Positions 18,026 through 24,809 of a stretch of 64,000 nucleotides of DNA are shown in pieces; position 1 is the first letter of the stretch; each line of letters begins with the position of its first letter. The stretch is taken from NCBI RefSeq assembly GCF_006547065.1, contig NZ_CP041243.1, positions 1,069,001-1,133,000 of the forward strand, in the 5' to 3' direction. Origin of the DNA: Brevundimonas sp. M20. Its GTDB lineage: Bacteria; Pseudomonadota; Alphaproteobacteria; Caulobacterales; Caulobacteraceae. The notes beneath the pieces are model-generated. The model was not told the DNA's origin. It made no database searches and saw only the letters and a list, made by a program, of their open reading frames with translations. The position numbers were made by a program, and so were the translations under genes.

Positions 18026-18378
18026 TGGCGCGTCGGGACCTGTCGGGCGCGGTCGACTTCTCCGTTCTGGAGCGGATGACCGGCGGCGAGGACGCGATCA
18101 CCGACGAGGTCCTGGGCCTGTTCGGCCAGCAGGCGGCCCTGTGGTCGCCGATGCTGGATATCCGTGAGGAAGGCTGGCGCGACGCCGTGCACACGATCCG
18201 GGGCGCGGCCTCGGGCATCGGGGCGGATGCGCTGGCGCAGGCCTGCCGGACGGCGGAGGCGGCGCAGAAGGCCGAAGCGCCGCCGTTGCTGGACCGGGTC
18301 AGGGATCAGCTGGAGATCGCCCTGAGCGACGTGGCGGCGTACCGGCACGAGATCATGCTGCGGAGTTTGAGGGGCTAA
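18025..18378 (+). CDS. Histidine phosphotransfer (Hpt) domain protein
   Basis: A 117-residue, helical protein that is essentially one Hpt domain. AVHTIRGAASGIGADALAQAC contains the expected phosphorylatable His (about residue 56) with the usual small residues two turns later. Such proteins relay phosphate between a hybrid kinase and a response regulator in the cytoplasm. The ATG overlaps the permease stop (TGATG), so it is cotranscribed with an amino-acid permease, an unusual pairing. No kinase or regulator gene is adjacent. Confidence 0.75.
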   Translation: MARRDLSGAVDFSVLERMTGGEDAITDEVLGLFGQQAALWSPMLDIREEGWRDAVHTIRGAASGIGADALAQACRTAEAAQKAEAPPLLDRVRDQLEIALSDVAAYRHEIMLRSLRG

Positions 18379-18417
18379 CTGCCGCCGGCGCCCCTCCACC
18401 ACGCTACGCGCGGTCCC

Positions 18418-18435
18418 CCTCCCCCAAGGGGGAGG
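18418..18435. repeat. GC-rich intergenic palindrome
   Basis: CCTCCCCCAAGGGGGAGG is a perfect hairpin lying between the convergent Hpt and chorismate mutase genes, where it may act as a two-way terminator. Its core is like the palindromes at 19825, 19980, 22345 and 22485. Confidence 0.55.
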
Positions 18436-18440
18436 AACGC

Positions 18441-18797
18441 TTACGTCCGTGTCTTGTCCCAGACGCTGAACTCGTGGGCGATGCAGCGGTCCACGAGGGT
18501 GCGCCAGACCGGCTCGGCGATGTCGGCCGAGAGGCCGGCGGGTCCGGCGGCGGCGAGCACCTTGGCGACCACATCCTCGATGCGGGCGTCGTCATGGACG
18601 ACGTCGCGGCTGGGCTTGATACGCGCGGCGGCGTGCATGTAGCGCTGGCGCTCGGCCAGCAGGGTGACGAGCGCGCGGTCCAGAGCGTCGACGCCGTGGC
18701 GGACCTCGGCCATGGTCAGGCAGTCTTCCGGGGCGACGCGGGCGTCGATGGGGACGATCACGGGGGAATCAGCCGACAAAGGCGCGCTCCAGAACAT
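18441..18797 (-). CDS. Chorismate mutase type II (AroQ class)
   Basis: A 118-residue, all-helical protein of the AroQ family. The core runs CLTMAEVRHGVDALDRALVTLLAERQRYMHAAARIK, covering the first helix with the conserved Arg and the VDALDRALVTLLAER pattern. It ends with ADIAEPVWRTLVDRCIAHE. It converts chorismate to prephenate in Phe/Tyr synthesis; the close relative PchB (isochorismate-pyruvate lyase) is less likely without siderophore genes nearby. The ATG at 18797 overlaps the upstream fpr gene by 29 nt; a GTG at 18761 would remove the overlap and leave the core intact. Confidence 0.82.
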   Translation of the reverse strand: MFWSAPLSADSPVIVPIDARVAPEDCLTMAEVRHGVDALDRALVTLLAERQRYMHAAARIKPSRDVVHDDARIEDVVAKVLAAAGPAGLSADIAEPVWRTLVDRCIAHEFSVWDKTRT

Positions 18798-19593
18798 AGT
18801 CGCCGGGCTCGGCGTTCGAGCCCTCTTTCAGGCCGTAGGTTTCGAGCAGTTCGCCCGTTTCCTTGATCATGGCCATCGAGCCGCACAGCATGACGCGGTC
18901 GGTGTTGGGCGAGAAGCCGATGGGCAGTTGCAGGTCGGCGAAGACGTCGCCGGACTTGATGCGGTCGGTGATCCGACCCGGCGTTTCGAACTTCTCGCGG
19001 GTGACGGTCGGGTAGTAGACCAGCTGGGCCTTCGCCTCATCGCCGACCAGCGGGTCCTCGTGGATGCCGTGGGTGAAGAAATCGCGGTAGGCCAGGTCGG
19101 CCACGTTGCGCACGGTGTGGCAGACGATGACCTGACCGAAGCGGCTGTAGGTGTCCGGGTCGCGGGCGACGCTGAGCCAGGGCGCGAGCCCCGTGCCGGT
19201 GCCGATCAGCCAGAGGCGCTCGCCGCCGGTCAGGGCGTCCAGCACCAGGGTTCCGGTCGGCTTCTTGCCCATCAGGACGGTGTCGCCCGGCTGGATCTTC
19301 TGCAGGCGCGAGGTCAGGGGACCGTCGGGCACCTTGATGGAGAAGAACTCCAGCTCCTCGTCCCAGTGCGGGGAAGCGATGGAGTAGGCCCGCAGGACGG
19401 GCTTTCCCGCCATTCCGTCTTTGGCCTCGCCGGGCAGGCCGATCATCACGAACTCGCCCGAACGGAAGCGGAAATCCTCCGGACGGCGGATGCGGAAGCT
19501 GAACAGCTGATCGGTCCAGTGGTGGACGGTCAGAACCTCAAGCTCATGGAAGGGCGAGGCCTTGGCGGGGGGAGGGGCGACGGCGTCGGTCAT
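18769..19593 (-). CDS. fpr: Ferredoxin-NADP(+) reductase
   Basis: A 274-residue FAD/NADP enzyme of the bacterial Fpr type, moving electrons between NADPH and ferredoxin or flavodoxin. FAD-binding RAYSIASP and the nucleotide-binding LWLIGTGTGLAPWLSVARD are clear; CGSMAMIKE and a C-terminal VLERAFVG follow, as in FprA proteins. The ATG at 19593 is chosen because the family begins just after it; the longer frame upstream covers an operator-like repeat. It overlaps the chorismate mutase gene at its 3' end. The GTGCACTC repeat upstream is a possible redox-linked control site. Confidence 0.92.
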   Translation of the reverse strand: MTDAVAPPPAKASPFHELEVLTVHHWTDQLFSFRIRRPEDFRFRSGEFVMIGLPGEAKDGMAGKPVLRAYSIASPHWDEELEFFSIKVPDGPLTSRLQKIQPGDTVLMGKKPTGTLVLDALTGGERLWLIGTGTGLAPWLSVARDPDTYSRFGQVIVCHTVRNVADLAYRDFFTHGIHEDPLVGDEAKAQLVYYPTVTREKFETPGRITDRIKSGDVFADLQLPIGFSPNTDRVMLCGSMAMIKETGELLETYGLKEGSNAEPGDYVLERAFVG

Positions 19594-19660
19594 TGCCGCG
19601 CTTATTACGGCGCGCCGCGCCGGGGGGGAAGGGCGGCGGTGTCGCGCCGTCGGAGCGAAA

Positions 19661-19697
19661 TGTGCACTCGGAAAAAAATGGAGTGCACATCGTGCAC
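19661..19697. promoter_or_regulatory. Inverted repeat upstream of fpr
   Basis: TGTGCACTC (19661-19669) and GAGTGCACA (19681-19689) form perfect 9-bp arms with an 11-nt spacer, and a third GTGCAC lies at 19692-19697. The site is 70 nt before the fpr start. An unidentified dimeric regulator is likely. Confidence 0.5.
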
Positions 19698-19824
19698 TTT
19701 TTCGCGTGAGGCGGGGCGTGCGGGGGTGGCTCAACCGGTGGAGAGCGTATTCGACGGCGATGTCAAAGACCGGAACGCAGTCTGACATACGGGTGCGTCA
19801 AATTTGGACGCAGGGCGTAATCTT

Positions 19825-20000
19825 CCCTCTCCCATGGGGAGAGGGTGGGGCCCGCCGACGAAGTCGGTGGGAGGGTGTGGGGGTCGAATGGCGAAAGGCC
19901 CGGCGCGGGCGGCTCTGGTGATGTTTGTGGCCGTCTGTGTAACCCCACACCCTCCCACGCCTGACGGCGCGGGCCCCTGCCCCTCCCGACGGGAGAGGGG
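19825..20000. repeat. Head-to-head copies of a GC-rich palindromic element
   Basis: The first copy begins CCCTCTCCCATGGGGAGAGGG (19825-19845; shown here as arms CCCTCTCCC and GGGAGAGGG) and ends near GGGAGGGTGTGGGG. The second copy is inverted, beginning CCCCACACCCTCCC and ending CCCCTCCCGACGGGAGAGGGG near 20000. The two align along most of their length when one is reversed. They occupy the leader region of the DPP-IV gene. Confidence 0.65.
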
Positions 20001-20067
20001 CGCTGGACTGGAGGGAGTTCCGTCTCTAGCGTCCGGGTCCGGTTCAAAAATCCATCGTCGGGCGTTC

Positions 20068-22338
20068 ATGCGTAATCTTCTGCTGGCCTCCACCCTGCTT
20101 GTGGCGACGCTGTCGCCGTTCACCGCCGCGATGGCCCAGCAGGCGTCCGCGCCCGCAGAGGCGCCGGCCCAGAGCGCGATCCTGACGCCGGAGCGGGTGT
20201 TCGCGAATCCGTCGCTGGCGGGGCCGGTGGCCAAGGGCGTCAGCCTGTCGCCGGACGGTGAACTGGTCGCCTTCCTGCGCTCGCGCGAGGACGACGTGGA
20301 GGTGCAGGACCTGTGGGCCGCGCCGACGGGCGAGGGCGAGCCGTTCAAGCTGATCGACGCGCGGGCGCTGGTCCCCGACGCGGGCGAACTGTCGGAGGCC
20401 GAGAAGGCCCGACGCGAGCGCATGCGCATCAGCGCGCGGGGCGTGGTGGAGTACTCGTGGGACGAGCAGGGCCGCTATATCCTGGCGCCGCTGGAAGGCG
20501 ACATCTTCCTGGCGACCCGGGCTGACGGTTCTGTGCGCCGCCTGACCGAGACGGAAGCCGACGAGATCGACGCCAAGGTGTCGCCGCAGGGCAATTTCGT
20601 GTCGTGGGTCCGGGATCAGGATCTGGTCGTCTATGATCTGGCGACCAACACCGAGACAGCGATCACCGCCGACGGCGACGGGCTGAAGACCTGGGCGACG
20701 GCCGAGTTCATCGCGCAGGAAGAACTGGATCGCGACACCGGCTACTGGTGGAGCCCGACCGAGCGCTACATCGCCCTGCAACATACAGACGAGAGCACGG
20801 TCGACATCATTCCGCGTCTGGACATCACCGGCGGCGGGGCGACGACAGTGGAGCAGCGCTATCCGCGCGCGGGTCGTCCGAACGCGGTGGTCGAACTGTA
20901 TGTGCACGACCGCCAGACCGGGAACCGGATCAAGGTCGATCTGGGCCCGAACACCGACATCTATCTGGCGCGGGTGAACTGGTCGTCGGACGGCAGCGTG
21001 CTGTACGTCCAGCGCCTGTCGCGGGACCAGAAGACGCTGGACCTGCTGAGCGTCGATCCGGCCACGGGCGCGTCGCGCGTGATCGTCAGCCAGACGTCAA
21101 ACGCCTGGGTGCCGCTGAGCCACGACTTCCGCGCGCTGGAAAACGGCGACTTCATCTGGTCGACGGAAGAGACCGGCTGGAAGCATCTGTATCTGTACAA
21201 CCGCGACGGCCGCCGCCTGCGGGCGATCACCCGGGGTGAGTATCCGGTCAAGGGTCTGGCGGGCGTGAACCAGCGCACGGGCGAGGTCTTCTTCACCGCC
21301 TCGATGCGGGACGGACGCGAACTGCCGATCGAGCAGCAGCTGTTCCGCGCGAGCCTGCGCCGGACGGTGACGCCGGTGGCGATCACCTCTGCCGGGGGCT
21401 GGTGGGGCGCGTCGATGAACCGGACGGGCACGGCCTTCGTCGGCACCTACACCGACCTTAACACGCCGTCGCAATCGGCCCTGTATCGCGCTGATGGAAC
21501 GCGCATCCGCTGGATCGAGGAGAACCGTCTGGAGCCGGGGCATCCGGCCTATCCGTTCGCGTCGCGCCGGGGCGAGGTGACCTTCGGCACGCTGGAAAGC
21601 CATGGCGAGACCCTGGTCTGGCAGATGACGACGCCGCCCGGTTTCGACCCGACGAAAACCTATCCGGTGGTCATGCAGGTGTATGGCGGACCGTCGGGCG
21701 GCGGGGTGAAACGCGGCTGGCAGTCGTCAACCAATCAACTGTTGACCGAGGCCGGATACATCGTCTTCCGCCTCGACAACCGGGGAGAGGGCGACCGCTC
21801 GGCTGCGTTCAAGCAGGCCCTGTATCTGAAGATGGGACAGCCTGAGATCGAGGATCAGGTTCTGGCGGCTGACTATCTGAGATCATTGCCTTTTGTGGAC
21901 GATGCCCGCATCGCCATGATGGGCTGGTCCTACGGCGGCTTCATGACCCTGATGGCGGCGACGGAGCCGCGGATGGGGCTGGCCGGGGCGCTGGCGGGCG
22001 CGCCGCCGACGGAATGGGGCCTGTACGATACGGCCTATACCGAGCGCTACATGTCGACGCCGGAGCTGAACGTCGAAGGCTATGCCGCCTCGGACGTCAT
22101 TCCGCGCCTGCCGAACCTGACCGGGCGGCTGCTGCTGATGCACGGCATGGCCGATGACAATGTGATCCTCGAGAACTCGACGCGGGTGATCAACGCCCTG
22201 CAGCAGAACAGCCAGCCGTTCGAGCTGATGCTGTATCCGGGTCAGCGCCACGGAGTGCGCGGCAATGAGCGTCAGCTGCAGCAGTGGCGGACGTATCTGG
22301 ACTTCCTGGACCGGACCATCGGGACGCGGTCGCATTGA
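20068..22338 (+). CDS. Dipeptidyl peptidase IV-type serine peptidase (S9)
   Basis: A 756-residue exported peptidase that removes X-Pro or X-Ala dipeptides from N-termini. A signal peptide (LLLASTLLVATLSPFTAAMAQ) is followed by an eight-bladed propeller, with the DPP-IV double-Glu motif AQEELDRDTGYWWSP. The alpha/beta-hydrolase domain carries the catalytic triad: Ser in GWSYGG (about S621), Asp in HGMADDNV (about 696-697) and His in QRHGV (about H728). The ATG at 20068 is used because the signal peptide begins there; a longer frame extends back through the palindromic repeats and is rejected. It is followed by a secreted amidase; both would feed peptide or amide scavenging with the permease upstream. 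Confidence 0.95.
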   Translation: MRNLLLASTLLVATLSPFTAAMAQQASAPAEAPAQSAILTPERVFANPSLAGPVAKGVSLSPDGELVAFLRSREDDVEVQDLWAAPTGEGEPFKLIDARALVPDAGELSEAEKARRERMRISARGVVEYSWDEQGRYILAPLEGDIFLATRADGSVRRLTETEADEIDAKVSPQGNFVSWVRDQDLVVYDLATNTETAITADGDGLKTWATAEFIAQEELDRDTGYWWSPTERYIALQHTDESTVDIIPRLDITGGGATTVEQRYPRAGRPNAVVELYVHDRQTGNRIKVDLGPNTDIYLARVNWSSDGSVLYVQRLSRDQKTLDLLSVDPATGASRVIVSQTSNAWVPLSHDFRALENGDFIWSTEETGWKHLYLYNRDGRRLRAITRGEYPVKGLAGVNQRTGEVFFTASMRDGRELPIEQQLFRASLRRTVTPVAITSAGGWWGASMNRTGTAFVGTYTDLNTPSQSALYRADGTRIRWIEENRLEPGHPAYPFASRRGEVTFGTLESHGETLVWQMTTPPGFDPTKTYPVVMQVYGGPSGGGVKRGWQSSTNQLLTEAGYIVFRLDNRGEGDRSAAFKQALYLKMGQPEIEDQVLAADYLRSLPFVDDARIAMMGWSYGGFMTLMAATEPRMGLAGALAGAPPTEWGLYDTAYTERYMSTPELNVEGYAASDVIPRLPNLTGRLLLMHGMADDNVILENSTRVINALQQNSQPFELMLYPGQRHGVRGNERQLQQWRTYLDFLDRTIGTRSH

Positions 22339-22344
22339 TGATCT

Positions 22345-22369
22345 CCCCTTCCCCTCGAGGGGGAAGGGG
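22345..22369. repeat. GC-rich palindrome / possible terminator after DPP-IV gene
   Basis: CCCCTTCCCC and GGGGAAGGGG are 10-bp arms around TCGAG, 6 nt after the peptidase stop codon. No T-tract follows, so repeat element is preferred to a classical terminator. Confidence 0.5.
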
Positions 22370-22384
22370 CGGGGGGATGGGGTG

Positions 22385-24118
22385 ATGGCAGTGATGATCC
22401 AGATATTGCGCGCGTGGCTCGGCCTTCGGTTGGACGGAGCCTTTGGTGATCCATCCGGACGCAGACTGCCTCCACCCCTCCCAACCCTCCCCCTCGAGGG
22501 GAGGGCTTTGGCGGGGGCGGCCGCGGCGCTGGTGATGCTGGCGGCGGGGACGGCGCAGGCGCAAAGCCGCGAGCCGCCGCTTATCATAGTGACCGCTAAG
22601 GACTTCGATCCAGCTAACTTCCGGCCGTACCAACAGGGCGCCATCAACGAAGCAGACCCGCTACCACAATCGCTGAGTCTCCCGGAGGCTCGAGCCTACA
22701 TCGACGCCAATAGTGGCACTGGCCTCGTATATCGTTTGACGGAACGGGTAGAACAGGCGGCGCAATACAACAGCGTTGTCGCGATGAACGGCGATGCGCT
22801 GGATATAGCTGCTGCCCAGGATCACACCGAGCATGTGTTCACGCCGCTACTCTGGCAGATCCCAGTCCTGTTGAAGGACAACATCGACGCGGTAGAATTC
22901 CATACGACGGCGGGGTCGCTGGCGCTGGCGGAGAATGCGCCGGGCCGGGACGCGCCGCTGGTGACACGTCTGCGCGACGCCGGGGCGATCATCCTCGGCA
23001 AGACCAATCTGTCCGAATGGGCCAACATCCGTTCGTCGAACTCGATCAGCGGGTGGAGCGCGGTCGGGGGGCAGACGCGCAATCCCTACGACCCGGAGCG
23101 GACCCCGTGCGGGTCGTCGTCGGGCAGCGCGGTGGCGGTGGCGATCGGGCTGGCGCCGGCGGCGATCGGAACGGAGACGGACGGGTCGATCACCTGTCCG
23201 GCCTCGGTGAACGGGATCGTCGGATTCAAGCCGACCGTCGGGCTGGTGTCGCGCACCCATATCGTGCCGATCAGCCATTCGCAGGACACCGCAGGCCCGA
23301 TGACGACCACGGTCGAGGATGCGGCTCGCATTCTGACCGTGATCGCGGGGAGCGACCCGCTGGATGCGGCGACGGCCGAGGCGGATGCGCGCAAGGTGGA
23401 CTATCGCGCGGCGCTGGACGCCGGGTCCCTGCGCGGGGCGCGGATCGGGGTGCTGCGCTATCTGCTGCCGTCCTATTCGGAGGAGACGCGCGAGGTGTTC
23501 GAGCGGTCGTTGCAGGTCATGCGCGACGGCGGGGCCGAGATCGTGGACGTGACCGAGCCGCCCGCCGACTGGCGCAATCTGGGGACCTGGGAGCTGCAGG
23601 TCCTGATGACCGAGCTGAAGGTCGATCTGAACGCCTATCTGGCCTCGACAGACCCGGAGCAGGTGAAGACCCGGACGCTGGCCGATGTGATCGCCTTCAA
23701 CGCCGCCGAGCCGCGCGAGACGGTGCTGTTCGGACAGGAACTGTTCCTGCGCGCCGAGGCGACGACGGGACTGGAAGACCCGGTCTATGTACACGCCCGC
23801 GAAAGCTCGCTGCGGGCCGCGGGGTCCGACGGGATCGACCGGATGATGGCGGACCACAGTGTCGTGGCCCTGATCGCGCCGACCACCTCGCGCGCCTGGA
23901 CCAACGACCGCGAGGACGATGACGACATGCAGGGTTCGGCCAGCCGTCTGGCGGCCATCGCCGGCTATCCGCACCTGACCGTGCCCATGGGCCTTGACCG
24001 GGGCATGCCGGTGGGGCTGAGCGTCATGGCCGGCAAGTGGGAGGACGCGAAGGTCCTGTCGCTGGGCTATGCGTTCGAGCAGCTGACGCAGGCGCGGCGG
24101 GCGCCGGAGGGGCGGTAG
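22385..24118 (+). CDS. Exported amidase (amidase signature family), mosaic N-terminus
   Basis: An amidase-signature hydrolase with the Ser-cisSer-Lys triad: Lys in VLLKDNID (about residue 163), and the CGSSSGSAVAVA loop with GTETDGSITCPAS (about 243-265). The C-terminal MGLDRGMPVGLSVMAGKWED is typical. The N-terminus is odd: the ATG at 22385 gives 37 residues of repeat-derived sequence (PPPLPTLPLEGRALAG) before the hydrophobic AAAALVMLAAGTAQA. The next 110 codons use ATA, GTA, CTA and TTG unlike the rest of the gene. The normal LHGIPVLLKDN is LLWQIPVLLKDN. Start uncertain; activity should survive since the triad is intact. Substrate unknown. Confidence 0.85.
   Translation: MAVMIQILRAWLGLRLDGAFGDPSGRRLPPPLPTLPLEGRALAGAAAALVMLAAGTAQAQSREPPLIIVTAKDFDPANFRPYQQGAINEADPLPQSLSLPEARAYIDANSGTGLVYRLTERVEQAAQYNSVVAMNGDALDIAAAQDHTEHVFTPLLWQIPVLLKDNIDAVEFHTTAGSLALAENAPGRDAPLVTRLRDAGAIILGKTNLSEWANIRSSNSISGWSAVGGQTRNPYDPERTPCGSSSGSAVAVAIGLAPAAIGTETDGSITCPASVNGIVGFKPTVGLVSRTHIVPISHSQDTAGPMTTTVEDAARILTVIAGSDPLDAATAEADARKVDYRAALDAGSLRGARIGVLRYLLPSYSEETREVFERSLQVMRDGGAEIVDVTEPPADWRNLGTWELQVLMTELKVDLNAYLASTDPEQVKTRTLADVIAFNAAEPRETVLFGQELFLRAEATTGLEDPVYVHARESSLRAAGSDGIDRMMADHSVVALIAPTTSRAWTNDREDDDDMQGSASRLAAIAGYPHLTVPMGLDRGMPVGLSVMAGKWEDAKVLSLGYAFEQLTQARRAPEGR
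22485..22505. repeat. GC-rich palindrome inside the amidase 5' region
   Basis: Arms CCCTCCCC and GGGGAGGG flank a CTCGA centre, with CCTCCACCCCTCCCAAC just before, the same flank type as the copies at 18400 and 19930. Here the element is in frame and encodes part of the N-terminus. Confidence 0.55.
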
Positions 24119-24165
24119 GCTCCACGGGCGGCGGGGGAATGCCGGTTGGCGGCGGTGCGGGGGAA

Positions 24166-24260
24166 GTGATTGGTGATTGGTGGGTGGCCGCTGAACCGCC
24201 CGTGGGCCATGGCCCGCTGGCCGCGATGCCGTGAACCACCAATCACCAGTCACCAATCAC
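24166..24260. repeat. Long inverted repeat with GATTGGT units
   Basis: GTGATTGGTGATTGGTGGG (24166-24184) is mirrored by ACCACCAATCACC and AGTCACCAATCAC (24235-24260), enclosing a GC-rich centre with GGGCCATGGCCC. The RNA would fold into one long hairpin. It lies between the amidase gene and the broken iron permease gene. Confidence 0.6.
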
Positions 24261-24332
24261 CTCTCCCGGCGCCTTCCCGGCCGCAGCGCGCCCGGTCGAA
24301 GCAACCTTCACCGTTCCACGAGGTTTCGCCGT

Positions 24333-24578
24333 CATGGAAAAGCTGTTCATCCGGTTGGGGACCTTGACGGCGAAGATCGCGGGCAAGCCGTGGACGTTTC
24401 TGGCCTCATCGGCATCGAACACCTGACCGACGAGGAGCTGGACGCCATCCTGAAGGACGTCGAGGCGCGCGGACGGGCGGTGCACGGGGGCAAGCCTGCG
24501 GGGCCGATCAGGGGGCGGCCCGGGAAGCGCGTCGAGGACCTCGAGGCCGCGAGCAGCAAGGTCGGCAAGCCCGCTTGA
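24333..24578 (+). pseudogene. Low-affinity iron permease family remnant with internal deletion
   Basis: The first reading frame from ATG 24333 gives MEKLFIRLGTLTAKIAGKPWTFLAS, the start of small low-affinity iron permease-family membrane proteins. It then stops at 24425. In another frame the same stretch continues as GLIGIEHLTDEELDAILKDVEARGRA and runs to 24578, which matches the usual C-terminal end of that family. The middle, with the membrane helices, is missing. The two halves meet within about 15 bases near 24398-24412. I read this as an internal deletion plus frame change. Family recognition is from memory of the end motifs; a homology search would settle it. Confidence 0.65.
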
Positions 24579-24809
24579 TCCGGCGGCGCCGCCTTAATTC
24601 GCGTCTGAAACGAAACCTGAGGTCGTTCATGTAGTTGGCGGTTTCGTGACGGTTTTAAGTCTTAAGAAAGTCTTGAAATCCAATGGGTCGCCAGTAAAAA
24701 CTCGGTCTCAAGGGGGATGGTCGCCACAATTGAAATGTGGTCCGGCCCCGGAGCATTTGCACCGGGCGGCCTTTCCGCGTCCGGCTTCTGAACAGACCGA
24801 GGACGCATC
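24579..24809 (+). promoter_or_regulatory. Upstream region of the RTX nuclease gene
   Basis: No gene is visible. AAGTCTTAAG and AAGTCTTGAA are a close direct repeat at 24657-24677, AT-rich against its surroundings, and a possible activator or promoter site. GAGGA precedes the ATG at 24810. Confidence 0.35.

Noticed and set aside
19594-19788. Longer N-terminus for fpr
   Set aside because: It runs through an operator-like repeat and is rich in Arg/Pro; the FAD domain starts after 19593.
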